64,000 bases of DNA from Pseudomonas sp. LFM046 (GTDB lineage Bacteria > Pseudomonadota > Gammaproteobacteria > Pseudomonadales > Pseudomonadaceae). The first letter of the stretch is position 1. Each line of letters opens with the position of its first letter. The notes below the pieces were generated by a model. It did no database searches and was not told where the DNA came from. It worked only from the letters and a program-made list of their open reading frames with translations. Of this stretch, positions 1-7,658 are shown piece after piece. Location of the stretch: NCBI RefSeq assembly GCF_000949385.2, contig NZ_JYKO02000001.1:1636620-1700619 (forward strand), read 5' to 3'. The position numbers were made by a program, and so were the translations under genes.

Positions 1-2724
1 GGCACGGAGGTAGTAGGTGGTCTTCAGACCACGGTACCAGGCCATGCGGTAGGTCACGTCCAGCTTCTTGCCCGAGGCGCCGGCGATGTAGAGGTTCAGG
101 GACTGGGCCTGATCGATCCACTTCTGACGGCGGCTGGCGGCGTCGACGATCCACTTGGTTTCGACTTCGAAGGCGGTGGCGTACAGGTCTTTCAGGTCTT
201 GCGGGATGCGCTCGATCTGCTGCACGGAGCCGTCGTAGTACTTCAGGTCGTTGACCATGACCGGGTCCCACAGGCCACGGGCTTTCAGGTCGTGTACCAG
301 GTAGGGGTTGATCACGGTGAATTCGCCGGAGAGGTTCGACTTCACGTAGAGGTTCTGGTAGGTCGGCTCGATGGACTGCGATACGCCGGTGATGTTGGCG
401 ATGGTCGCGGTCGGCGCGATGGCCATGATGTTCGAGTTACGAATACCTTTCTTCACGCGGTCGCGCACCGGGGCCCAGTCCAGGCTTTCGCTCTGGTCGA
501 CTTCGATGTACTTGGCGCCACGGGCTTCGATCAGCAGCTTCTGGGAGTCGATCGGCAGGATGCCTTGCGACCACAGGGAGCCCTGGAAGGTCTCGTAGGC
601 ACCGCGCTCTTCGGCCAGGTCGCAGGAGGCCTGGATGGCGAAGTAGCTGATGGCTTCCATGGACTTGTCGGCGAAGTCGATGGCGGCGTCGGAACCGTAG
701 GCGATGTGCTGCAGGTACAGGGCGTCCTGGAAGCCCATGATGCCCAGGCCAACCGGACGGTGCTTGAAGTTGGAGTTCTGCGCCTGCGGAACCGAGTAGT
801 AGTTGATGTCGATCACGTTATCGAGCATGCGTACTGCGGTTTTCACGGTGCGGCCGAGTTTCTCGACATCCAGCTTGCCGTCGACGATGTGGTTCACCAG
901 GTTCACGGAACCCAGGTTGCACACGGCGATTTCGTCCTTGTTGGTGTTCAGGGTGATCTCGGTGCACAGGTTCGAGCTGTGGACCACGCCCACGTGCTGC
1001 TGCGGGCTGCGCAGGTTGCACGGGTCCTTGAAGGTCAGCCACGGGTGGCCGGTCTCGAACAGCATGGAGAGCATCTTGCGCCACAGGTCCTTGGCCTGGA
1101 TGACCTTGTGCAGCTTCAGCTTGCCGTAGGTGGCCAGGGCTTCGTAGTACTCGTAGCGCTCTTCGAAGGCCTTGCCGTACAGGTCGTGCAGGTCCGGGAC
1201 GTCGGACGGGGAGAAGAGGGTCCAGGTGCCGTCTTCGAACACGCGCTTCATGAACAGGTCCGGAATCCAGTTCGCGGTGTTCATGTCGTGGGTACGGCGA
1301 CGGTCGTCACCGGTGTTCTTGCGCAGCTCGAGGAATTCCTCGATGTCCAGGTGCCAGGTTTCCAGGTAGGCGCAGACGGCGCCCTTGCGCTTGCCGCCCT
1401 GGTTCACGGCCACGGCGGTGTCGTTCACCACTTTCAGGAACGGAACCACGCCCTGGGACTTGCCGTTGGTGCCCTTGATGTAGGAGCCCAGCGCACGAAC
1501 CGGAGTCCAGTCGTTGCCCAGGCCGCCGGCAAACTTGGACAGCATGGCGTTGTCGTGGATGGCGTTGTAGATGCCCGACAGGTCGTCCGGAACGGTGGTC
1601 AGGTAGCAGCTGGAGAGCTGCGGACGCAGGGTGCCGGCGTTGAACAGGGTCGGGGTCGACGACATGTAGTCGAAGGAGGACAGCAGGTTGTAGAACTCGA
1701 TGGCGCGTTCTTCTTTCTGCGGTTCTTCGATGGCCAGGCCCATGGCGACGCGCATGAAGAAGACCTGCGGCAGCTCGAAGCGGATGCCGTCCTTGTGCAG
1801 GAAGTAGCGGTCGTACAGGGTCTGCAGGCCGAGGTAGGTGAACTGCTGGTCACGCTCGTGGTTCAGGGCGCGGCCCAGCTTCTCCAGGTCGAATTCCTTC
1901 AGCTTGGGGTCGAGCAGTTCGAACTCGACGCCTTTTTCCACGTACACCGGCAGGGCCTTGGCGTAGAGGTCGGCCATCTCGTGATGGGTGGCGCTTTCGA
2001 CGACGCCGAGGAAGCCCAGGGCTTCGGCGCGCAGGGTGTCCATCAGCAGGCGGGCGGTGACGTAGGAGTAGTTCGGCTCGCGCTCGACCAGGGTACGGGC
2101 GGTCATCACCAGGGCGGTGTTGACGTCCTTCTCGGCGACGCCGTCGTACAGGTTCTTCAGGGTTTCACGCTCGATCAGCGCGCCGTCGACTTCGGCCAGG
2201 GCTTCGCAGGCTTCGCTGATGATGGTGTTCAGGCGGCCCATGTCCAGCGGCACGAGGTTACCGTCGGCGCGGGTGATGCGGATGCTCGGGTGCGGCTGGG
2301 CCACGTCGGCACCGGCGCTGCGCTTGGATCGCTCCTGGGCGCGGGATTCGCGGTAGATCACGTAGTCGCGGGCGACCTTCTGCTCGCCGGCGCGCATCAG
2401 GGCCAGTTCGACCTGGTCCTGGATCTCTTCGATGTGGATGGTGCCGCCGGAGGGCATACGGCGCTTGAAGGTCGCGGTGACCTGCTCGGTCAGGCGCGCG
2501 ACGGTTTCATGGATACGCGAAGAAGCAGCGGCAGTACCGCCTTCCACGGCGAGAAACGCTTTGGTGATGGCAACGGTGATCTTGTCGTCGGTGTACGCGA
2601 CGACGGTGCCGTTGCGTTTGATCACGCGCAGCTGGCCCGGTGCGGTGGCAGCCAGATCCTGGTTGGAATCGGCGGCCTGCGGCGCTACGGCCTGCGGGTT
2701 CTCGCGAGTGGTGTCGGTCTGCAT
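1..2724 (-). CDS. nrdA: Ribonucleoside-diphosphate reductase class Ia, large subunit (3' end outside window)
   Basis: Makes deoxyribonucleotides from NDPs with the NrdB radical subunit in the cytoplasm. 908 codons are visible; about 50 C-terminal residues, including the Cys pair that re-reduces the active site, lie beyond base 1. N-terminal ATP-cone near residues 33-125, a second cone-like stretch near 150-245, then the catalytic barrel with SSCYLTT (first redox Cys, about 370), NLCTEI (catalytic Asn-Cys-Glu, about 585) and AVCNLGS (second redox Cys, about 600). Two cones are known in P. aeruginosa NrdA, which this closely resembles. The ATG at 2722-2724 is chosen because GGAG lies 8 bases upstream; an in-frame ATG at 2734-2736 lacks such a site. 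NrdR-type boxes lie upstream. Confidence 0.97.
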   Translation of the reverse strand, partial: MQTDTTRENPQAVAPQAADSNQDLAATAPGQLRVIKRNGTVVAYTDDKITVAITKAFLAVEGGTAAASSRIHETVARLTEQVTATFKRRMPSGGTIHIEEIQDQVELALMRAGEQKVARDYVIYRESRAQERSKRSAGADVAQPHPSIRITRADGNLVPLDMGRLNTIISEACEALAEVDGALIERETLKNLYDGVAEKDVNTALVMTARTLVEREPNYSYVTARLLMDTLRAEALGFLGVVESATHHEMADLYAKALPVYVEKGVEFELLDPKLKEFDLEKLGRALNHERDQQFTYLGLQTLYDRYFLHKDGIRFELPQVFFMRVAMGLAIEEPQKEERAIEFYNLLSSFDYMSSTPTLFNAGTLRPQLSSCYLTTVPDDLSGIYNAIHDNAMLSKFAGGLGNDWTPVRALGSYIKGTNGKSQGVVPFLKVVNDTAVAVNQGGKRKGAVCAYLETWHLDIEEFLELRKNTGDDRRRTHDMNTANWIPDLFMKRVFEDGTWTLFSPSDVPDLHDLYGKAFEERYEYYEALATYGKLKLHKVIQAKDLWRKMLSMLFETGHPWLTFKDPCNLRSPQQHVGVVHSSNLCTEITLNTNKDEIAVCNLGSVNLVNHIVDGKLDVEKLGRTVKTAVRMLDNVIDINYYSVPQAQNSNFKHRPVGLGIMGFQDALYLQHIAYGSDAAIDFADKSMEAISYFAIQASCDLAEERGAYETFQGSLWSQGILPIDSQKLLIEARGAKYIEVDQSESLDWAPVRDRVKKGIRNSNIMAIAPTATIANITGVSQSIEPTYQNLYVKSNLSGEFTVINPYLVHDLKARGLWDPVMVNDLKYYDGSVQQIERIPQDLKDLYATAFEVETKWIVDAASRRQKWIDQAQSLNLYIAGASGKKLDVTYRMAWYRGLKTTYYLRA

Positions 2725-2882
2725 GGGGTTCTCCATGTTCTGATTTATGTAAGGGCGCCTGAACCGTCTTCATTCCCTTTTCACAACGCGATACGCACGG
2801 CAACGACGCCGCGTGCGAAAACGTGGTGCTTTCGGGGCTGAAGGACAGGACTCAAGTGCCTTCCTGGCCCTACAAGTCAAAC

Positions 2883-2906
2883 GTCACGGTGTTAAACCGC
2901 CGTGAC
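2883..2906. promoter_or_regulatory. Inverted repeat in the nrdA leader
   Basis: GTCACGG at 2883-2889 and CCGTGAC at 2900-2906 are perfect 7-base arms around a 10-base loop, just 3' of the NrdR-like box at 2909 when read in the nrdA direction. It could be a leader hairpin or a protein site. No known regulator is recognised. Confidence 0.35.
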
Positions 2907-2908
2907 AA

Positions 2909-2924
2909 ACACAATACCTAGTGG
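2909..2924. promoter_or_regulatory. NrdR-like box in the nrdA leader
   Basis: ACACAATACCTAGTGG matches the published NrdR consensus acaCwAtATaTwGtgt at 13 of 16 positions by eye. NrdR is the ATP/dATP-sensing repressor of ribonucleotide reductase genes. No good partner box lies 31 bases away on either side, so this may be a lone site. Confidence 0.5.
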
Positions 2925-3070
2925 TGGACGCTGTTCACGCCGCACCGGCTTCCGGCCCCCAGTCACCTTCTTTGTGTCCTGGGCCGGCACCACTTGCCTG
3001 GGGCAGATGGTGGGTGATTTACCGCAAATGACGCACCGGTGGTCGGCTCTGAAAAAGCCTTTTGCGCTTG

Positions 3071-3076
3071 ATTCTA
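3071..3076 (-). promoter_or_regulatory. Possible -10 element of an nrdA promoter
   Basis: On the reverse strand this reads TAGAAT, close to the sigma-70 -10 hexamer. It lies just downstream (in the nrdA direction) of the NrdR box pair at 3101-3147. The -35 position is weak (GAGGGC at 17-base spacing). If used, the nrdA leader would be about 340 bases. Inference only. Confidence 0.3.
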
Positions 3077-3100
3077 ATTGTGTCCGGTGGTACGCCCTCA

Positions 3101-3147
3101 CCCCAATATGTAGGGGCTGGGCTCGATGGGGGTACAAGATAATGCGC
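3101..3147 (-). promoter_or_regulatory. Pair of NrdR-type boxes upstream of nrdA
   Basis: The first site (3101-3116, CCCCAATATGTAGGGG) keeps the AATATGTA core inside inverted CCCC/GGGG arms. The second (3132-3147, GTACAAGATAATGCGC) is weaker. Their centres are exactly 31 bases apart, three helical turns, the spacing usual for paired NrdR boxes in reductase promoters. The spacing carries most of the weight because each box alone is imperfect. Confidence 0.55.
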
Positions 3148-3185
3148 TGTTGGGGGTATTGCAAGGCGAGCCCCAACATCTAGCC

Positions 3186-3216
3186 TGTGGATAACTTGTG
3201 GGTGATTTGTGGGTGA
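3186..3216. promoter_or_regulatory. DnaA box followed by two 11-base-spaced repeats
   Basis: TGTGGATAA (3186-3194) is the exact complement of the consensus DnaA box TTATCCACA. TTGTGGGTGA follows at 3196-3205 and again at 3207-3216, an 11-base period, then a third partial copy (CTGTGG). DnaA regulates nrd promoters in E. coli, so cell-cycle control of nrdA is plausible. No dnaA or dnaN gene is nearby, so an origin is unlikely. Confidence 0.5.
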
Positions 3217-3325
3217 CTGTGGAGTAACGGAGGCAAAGGCCCGGCGGCTCTAGGCTCTGCCGTTCGTCGCCGCCAAATGGCCTGTTTTTCGGCCCGAATG
3301 GTGGTGTCGACGGCGTCGCAAGCTA

Positions 3326-3341
3326 ACACAATATCTTGTGT
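3326..3341. promoter_or_regulatory. Near-perfect NrdR box next to the response-regulator promoter
   Basis: ACACAATATCTTGTGT matches the NrdR consensus at 15 of 16 positions, the best match in the region. It lies about 600 bases from nrdA but about 110 bases before the GTG start of the response regulator at 3438 and just upstream of a possible TACAAT -10 at 3387-3392. It may control the divergent two-component genes or act at a distance on nrdA. Confidence 0.55.
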
Positions 3342-3437
3342 TTTGGTCTTCAACTGGCATGCGCTGTGCTATCGGCCTGGCATTGCTACAATGCCGACCC
3401 TTTTCCGATGGTCCTGACGCTGTCTTTGGAGTGCGTG

Positions 3438-4160
3438 GTGGAGCAAGAAGCCTGGCGAATCCTCATAGTCGAAGATGATCAGCGACTGGCCGATCTGACC
3501 CGCGAGTATCTGGAAGGCAACGGCCTGCAGGTGGCGATCGAGTCCGATGGCGGCCAGGCGGTGGCGCGCATCCTCAAGGAGCGCCCCGACCTGGTGGTGC
3601 TGGACCTGATGCTGCCCGGCGAGGATGGCCTGTCCATCTGCCGCAAGCTGCGCGGCCAGTACGAGGGGCCGATCCTGATGCTGACCGCACGCACCGACGA
3701 TATGGATCAGGTGCTTGGCCTGGAGCTAGGCGCTGACGACTACGTGTGCAAGCCGGTACGTCCGCGTGTACTGCTGGCGCGCATCCGTGCACTGCTTCGG
3801 CGGAGCGAGGTGGTGGCCGAGGTGCCGGTGGTGGAGAACCAGCGCCGCCTGGAGTTCGGCCCGCTGGTGATCGACAACGCCATGCGCGAGGCGTGGCTCA
3901 ACGAGCGCAGCATCGAGCTGACCAGTGCCGAGTTCGATCTGCTGTGGCTGCTGGCCGTGAACGCCGGGCGCATCCTGTCCCGCGAGGAGATCTTCAATTC
4001 CCTGCGCGGCATCGAGTACGACGGCCAGGACCGTTCCATCGACGTACGCATTTCGCGCATCCGTCCGAAGATAGGCGATGACCCGATGCACCCGCGCCTG
4101 ATCAAGACTGTGCGCAGCAAGGGCTATCTATTTGTCAGAGAGGCCGCCGAAGGCCTCTGA
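3438..4160 (+). CDS. OmpR/PhoB-family response regulator (RstA-like)
   Basis: DNA-binding half of a two-component system, about 240 residues. The receiver domain (about 6-118) shows the acidic pocket VEDD near 11-14, phospho-acceptor Asp56 in LVVLDLMLPG and Lys105 in DDYVCKP. A winged-helix OmpR-type output domain follows, with TSAEFDLLWLL and the closing YLFVRE. GTG at 3438-3440 is chosen because GGAG sits 6 bases before it and the protein then starts just ahead of the receiver fold; a longer upstream frame adds unrelated residues. The partner kinase begins 39 bases downstream. The pair is divergent from nrdA, as I recall for PA1156-PA1158. The signal sensed is unknown. Confidence 0.9.
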   Translation: MEQEAWRILIVEDDQRLADLTREYLEGNGLQVAIESDGGQAVARILKERPDLVVLDLMLPGEDGLSICRKLRGQYEGPILMLTARTDDMDQVLGLELGADDYVCKPVRPRVLLARIRALLRRSEVVAEVPVVENQRRLEFGPLVIDNAMREAWLNERSIELTSAEFDLLWLLAVNAGRILSREEIFNSLRGIEYDGQDRSIDVRISRIRPKIGDDPMHPRLIKTVRSKGYLFVREAAEGL

Positions 4161-4199
4161 CGGACCGGCCGGCGGTCCGCAGTTAGCGGGCGACAGTCC

Positions 4200-5816
4200 A
4201 TGAACTCGATCTTCCTGCGCATTTATGGCGGCATGCTGGTGACCCTGGTGCTGGTGGCACTGCTGGGCATTTTCACCATCCACCAGGTCAACCAGGTGCG
4301 CGCCGATCAGTACCGCGAGAGCCTTGCCCGCGGCACCTTCCGTCTGATGGCGGACAACCTGCAACCCATGAGTGACGTGGAGCGCCGCCGCGCCGTGGTG
4401 CTCTGGGGGCGTCTGCTGGGCATTCCTCTGGAACTGCAGCCCGTGAATGAGGTGCGCCTGGACAGCAGTGCGCGCAGCCGGCTTTCCCGTGGCCAGGTGC
4501 TGGTGGAAGAAACCGGGCCCCATGCGGCGCGCGTTTTCAGCCTGATCAGCGTCAGCGACGGACTGCTGCTCACCGGAGAGGTGGAGCAGATCAGCGAGCA
4601 ACTGGCGCGGGCCACCGTCTACCTGTTGATGGACGAACTGGTGCGCTTCCCGGTCAACGAGCAACCCCAGCGACTGGCGTCCATCAAGGAGAACAAGCAG
4701 TTCGGTTTCGATCTGCGGCTGATCCCGCTCAAGGATGCCGACCTCGACGCCGACCAGCGCCGCCGGGTGGACGAGGGCGATACCGTGATGGCCCTCGGCA
4801 AGGACGGCGATTCCATCCGCGTGTTCGCCGGCATGGTGGACACCCCTTGGGTCCTGGAGATGGGCCCGCTGCACCAGATGAACCCGTATCCACCGGAGAT
4901 GCTGGTGCTGATCGGCTTCCTCGGCCTGACGCTGATCGGCCTCACCGTCTACTTCCTCGTGCGTCACCTGGAGCACCGCCTGATGGGGCTGGAAAGCGCA
5001 GCCACCGACATCGCCCAGGGCAAGCTGGATGTGCGGGTACCGGCCAAAGGCGCCGACTCTGTGGGGCGCCTGGCGGCAGCGTTCAATGGCATGGCGGAGC
5101 AGTTGCAGCGCCTGCTGTCCCTGCAGCGCGAACTGATTCGCGCAGTGTCCCACGAGCTGCGCACCCCGGTGGCGCGACTGCGCTTCGGCCTGGAAATGAT
5201 CGCTGATGCCGAGAGTGACTCGGCCCGGCGCAAGTACATGGAAGGCATGGACGGCGATATCCAGGAACTGGACAAGCTCGTGGACGAGATGCTGACTTAC
5301 GCCCGTCTGGAGCAGGGATCGCCGGCCCTGCATTTCCAGCGGGTGGACCTGGATGCGCTGTTCGACCAGGTGATCGCCGAGCTTTCACCCCTGCGTGCCA
5401 GCGTGCGTATCGAGCGCGGCCTGTGCCTGAACGTCGGCACCGACGGCGCCTGGGTGGAGGCCGAGCCGCGCTACCTGCACCGCGCCTTGCAGAACCTGGT
5501 GAGCAATGCCATGCGCCACGCCGAATCGCGGGTGCAGCTGAACTACCAGATTGGCCACAAGCGCTGCCGCATCGACGTCGAGGACGACGGCCCTGGCGTG
5601 CCAGAAAGCCAGTGGGAGAAGATCTTCAAGCCCTTCATGCGCCTGGACGACAGCCGCACTCGCGCATCCGGTGGTCACGGTCTGGGGCTGTCGATCGTGC
5701 GGCGGATCATTTACTGGCACGCCGGCCGTGCTCAGATCGGCCGCAGCGAATCCCTGGGCGGGGCGCGGTTCAGTCTGGTCTGGCCGAGGCGGCAGAGTGA
5801 GGCGGAGAGCCTCTAG
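4200..5816 (+). CDS. Two-component sensor histidine kinase (RstB-like)
   Basis: Inner-membrane kinase partner of the regulator at 3438, 538 residues. TM1 about 8-28, a periplasmic sensor of about 200 residues, TM2 about 236-256, a HAMP segment, then the dimerisation helix with AVSHELRTPVAR (phosphorylated His318). The ATPase domain shows the N box NLVSNAMRHAE, G1 DDGPGVPE and G2 GGHGLGLSIV, so all catalytic motifs are intact. Layout and the periplasmic LIPLKDADLD stretch resemble RstB. The start at 4200 follows the regulator by 39 bases. No strong Shine-Dalgarno is visible, so translation may be weakly coupled to the upstream gene. Confidence 0.9.
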   Translation: MNSIFLRIYGGMLVTLVLVALLGIFTIHQVNQVRADQYRESLARGTFRLMADNLQPMSDVERRRAVVLWGRLLGIPLELQPVNEVRLDSSARSRLSRGQVLVEETGPHAARVFSLISVSDGLLLTGEVEQISEQLARATVYLLMDELVRFPVNEQPQRLASIKENKQFGFDLRLIPLKDADLDADQRRRVDEGDTVMALGKDGDSIRVFAGMVDTPWVLEMGPLHQMNPYPPEMLVLIGFLGLTLIGLTVYFLVRHLEHRLMGLESAATDIAQGKLDVRVPAKGADSVGRLAAAFNGMAEQLQRLLSLQRELIRAVSHELRTPVARLRFGLEMIADAESDSARRKYMEGMDGDIQELDKLVDEMLTYARLEQGSPALHFQRVDLDALFDQVIAELSPLRASVRIERGLCLNVGTDGAWVEAEPRYLHRALQNLVSNAMRHAESRVQLNYQIGHKRCRIDVEDDGPGVPESQWEKIFKPFMRLDDSRTRASGGHGLGLSIVRRIIYWHAGRAQIGRSESLGGARFSLVWPRRQSEAESL

Positions 5817-5830
5817 GGGCGTTGCTTGTC

Positions 5831-5858
5831 TGTAGGGGCGAATTCATTCGCCCCTACA
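5831..5858. repeat. REP-like palindrome, family A, copy 1
   Basis: A 28-base element starting TGTAGGGGCGAAT and ending ATTCGCCCCTACA. The same unit occurs at 16040-16067, 53698-53725 and, decayed, at 58985-59006. Here it lies between the convergent sensor kinase and pcpS genes, where it may also help end transcription. Confidence 0.85.
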
Positions 5859-5870
5859 AGGCATATCGCC

Positions 5871-6587
5871 CTATGCGGGAATGGCCACCAGGCTGAGTAG
5901 CCTTCCCTGGAACATGCAGTGGTATCCGTCCAGCTCACGTCCAGCCGTCCATTCCTCTGACAGATCAATCAACAGCCGTAGGCGTGCCCGCACGCCGTCG
6001 CATTCGAGCAGTTCCGCATCCTGGAAATAGAAGCGCTTGCCCACCAGCGGGTAGAGCGCCTTGAACAGGCTTTCCTTTATAGAGAACGTCAGGGTGATGC
6101 GTTCGGCCTGCTGCTCGGGCGACAGGCCTGCAAGGCGCTGCAGTTCGGGCTCGGTGAGGAGCTGTTTCGCCAGCCGCTGGGCGCGGGTGGCGGTCAGGGG
6201 TTCTTCCAGGTCCAGGCCGAGGCCGCGCCACTGATCGCTGCGCGCCACCAGTGCGGTGGCCAGGCCGTGGCCGTGGCTGATGGAGCCGGTGATGCCTGCC
6301 GGCCAGACCGGTGCCCGGTCTTCGCCCAGGGCAGGCACCTCAGGGCTGCCGGTGAGGGCGAGGAGGGCGTCGCGGGCACAGAGGCGGCCGGCGAGGAACT
6401 CCGACTGCCGCTTGGCCACCGAGCGCTGGATATTGTCGGGCGCGGGGATGGCGCAGCGCTGGAGATCGTCGGCGGCGAACAGGGCCGGATCGAAGCGGCA
6501 GGAGCGAATGACCACACCTGGCAGGGCGTCAGCGAAGGGCCAGGTGGAATCGAGGGGGCTGCAGCAGTCGGGGAGGTTCAGTGTCAT
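5871..6587 (-). CDS. pcpS: 4'-Phosphopantetheinyl transferase (PcpS type)
   Basis: Transfers the phosphopantetheine arm of CoA to acyl, peptidyl and aryl carrier proteins. About 238 residues, matching P. aeruginosa PcpS, the single broad-range transferase of that species. Visible signatures: the CoA-binding FLAGRLCARDAL and GEDRAPVWP, the magnesium-binding GLGLDLEE, and FSIKESLFKALYPLVGKRFYF, typical of the EntD/Sfp family. The start is set at 6587 (MTLNLPDCCSPLD), which fits the family N-terminus; an upstream ATG at 6659 would add 24 residues with no family resemblance. No strong ribosome site is seen at either. It is divergent from the small-RNA candidate and oprH. Confidence 0.93.
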   Translation of the reverse strand: MTLNLPDCCSPLDSTWPFADALPGVVIRSCRFDPALFAADDLQRCAIPAPDNIQRSVAKRQSEFLAGRLCARDALLALTGSPEVPALGEDRAPVWPAGITGSISHGHGLATALVARSDQWRGLGLDLEEPLTATRAQRLAKQLLTEPELQRLAGLSPEQQAERITLTFSIKESLFKALYPLVGKRFYFQDAELLECDGVRARLRLLIDLSEEWTAGRELDGYHCMFQGRLLSLVAIPA

Positions 6588-6692
6588 CGCGGCATTCTGA
6601 CGGGCGCTGGCGGAATCGGCCAGTTCAAACGAGCGTTTACATAATTTTGCAAATGGCAAACAAAGCGAAACGGATCGCCGGACGGGGTTTTG

Positions 6693-6817
6693 CCAGACTA
6701 GCCCTGCGTTTCTTCTGGAACGCAGGTGAGGTTGTAGTCTGGAGTGCTGGCAATGCCGGTTCCGGACATTTTCTCTGAATTGAGTGCGGGAGCCTGAATG
6801 GGCTCCCGTTTTTTTTT
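6693..6817 (+). ncRNA. Candidate orphan structured small RNA ending in an intrinsic terminator
   Basis: Between divergent pcpS and oprH there is no reading frame but strong nested structure. Outer arms CCAGACTA (6693-6700) and TAGTCTGG (6735-6742) pair perfectly and enclose CCTGCGTT (6703-6710) with AACGCAGG (6719-6726). A third hairpin and T-run at 6787-6817 form a textbook terminator with no gene before it on this strand. About 125 bases fits a bacterial sRNA. I do not recognise a known family. The promoter is not clear; AT-rich sequence at 6635-6665 is the likely place. Confidence 0.55.
6787..6817 (+). terminator. Intrinsic terminator without an upstream gene
   Basis: CGGGAGCC (6787-6794) pairs with GGCTCCCG (6801-6808) across a 6-base loop, followed by nine T. 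It ends the candidate small RNA and insulates oprH from upstream transcription. Confidence 0.85.
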
Positions 6818-6885
6818 GCGCGCCGGTTGGGGCTTCCTGCTCTTCTGGTCTGCAGAAAGTGGCGTGGGACGGCGCACGTGGTTTC

Positions 6886-6923
6886 GTTCAGCCTTGGTTC
6901 AAGGAGGGTTCAGGAGCGGTTCA
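6886..6923 (+). promoter_or_regulatory. Four tandem PhoP half-sites upstream of oprH
   Basis: GTTCA occurs at 6886, 6897, 6908 and 6919, always exactly 11 bases apart. A PhoP box is two such half-sites in direct repeat at 11-base spacing, so this is a doubled or extended box. A CAATCT at 6936-6941 lies 12 bases past the last half-site, where the -10 of a PhoP-activated promoter is expected. oprH-phoP-phoQ is a known PhoP-autoregulated operon. Confidence 0.8.
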
Positions 6924-6990
6924 GTGGTCGCTGGGCAATCTGGTTCCCGAGTTCAGCCAACTACTCGATAACCAGAAGAGGAAACTCACC

Positions 6991-7596
6991 ATGAACCGTA
7001 CCTTCAGCCGAATCGCTCTCGCTTCCGCCCTGGCCCTCGCCGCCGTCGGCGCCCAGGCCGCGGACAACTTCGTCGGTCTGACCTGGGGCCAGACCAACAA
7101 CAACATCCAGAAGTCCGACGCGCTGAACGCGAACCTGGACAACCCCAAGCTGGACAAGGTCATCCACAAGACCGGCACCTGGGGCATCCGCGCCGGCCAG
7201 CAGTATGACGGCGGCCGCTACTACGCAACCTACGAGAACTTCTCCGACAGCAACAATGGCTTCAAGCTGCGTCAGCAGAACCTGCTCGGCAGCTACGATC
7301 TGTTCTTGCCCGTCGGCGACTACAACACCAAGCTGTTCGGCGGCGCCACCCTGGGCCTGGTCAAGCTGGAGCAGGAAAGCCGGGGTCTGAGCCGTGACAG
7401 CAACATCAACTACGCGGCCGGCCTGCAGGCCGGTCTCCTCCAGGACCTGAGCAAGAACGCGTCGATCGAAGCCGGTTACCGCTACCTGCGCACCAACGTC
7501 AGCACCGACATGGCTGAGCCCGGTGGGCCGCGTCTGGGTTCCCTGGACTTGCACAGCAGCGGCCAGGCCTACCTGGGCGCCAACTACACGTTCTAA
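6991..7596 (+). CDS. oprH: Outer membrane protein OprH (PhoP/Q and low-Mg2+ induced)
   Basis: Small 8-strand outer-membrane barrel that binds lipopolysaccharide and stabilises the surface when magnesium is low. 201 residues: a signal peptide (about 1-23, cut after AQA) then NFVGLTWGQTNNNIQKS, LRQQNLLGSYDLFLP, KLFGGATLGLVKLEQ and a C-terminal YLGANYTF ending in the aromatic residue recognised by the barrel-assembly machine. It is very close to P. aeruginosa OprH. The ATG at 6991 has AGAGGAAA just upstream; the longer open frame from 6784 only crosses the promoter. First gene of the operon with phoP and phoQ. Confidence 0.95.
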   Translation: MNRTFSRIALASALALAAVGAQAADNFVGLTWGQTNNNIQKSDALNANLDNPKLDKVIHKTGTWGIRAGQQYDGGRYYATYENFSDSNNGFKLRQQNLLGSYDLFLPVGDYNTKLFGGATLGLVKLEQESRGLSRDSNINYAAGLQAGLLQDLSKNASIEAGYRYLRTNVSTDMAEPGGPRLGSLDLHSSGQAYLGANYTF

Positions 7597-7613
7597 ACCG
7601 TTCACGAACATCA

Positions 7614-7633
7614 GGCCGGGCATTCGCCCGGCC
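7614..7633 (+). promoter_or_regulatory. Intercistronic hairpin between oprH and phoP
   Basis: GGCCGGGC (7614-7621) pairs perfectly with GCCCGGCC (7626-7633) over an ATTC loop, with no T-run. It could protect the oprH message or partly attenuate read-through, giving more OprH than PhoP. Inference. Confidence 0.5.
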
Positions 7634-7658
7634 GCTTCATTTGACAGGGAGACCGCAC

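Noticed and set aside
199-2841. Long forward open frame over nrdA
   Set aside because: It is the antisense shadow of nrdA, which has full family motifs. The same reason removes the long antisense frames over dctA, fadL (40887-42179), sseA/metC (43123-45225), ptrB (55968-57419), the VWA gene (60195-61586) and moxR (61613-62758).
2892-3183. Overlapping open frames of about 95 codons in the nrdA control region
   Set aside because: Both strands are open by chance, there is no ribosome site or known motif, and the stretch is full of regulatory sites.
3186-3216. Replication origin
   Set aside because: Only one good DnaA box, no dnaA, dnaN, gidA or AT-rich unwinding element; better explained as an nrdA control site.
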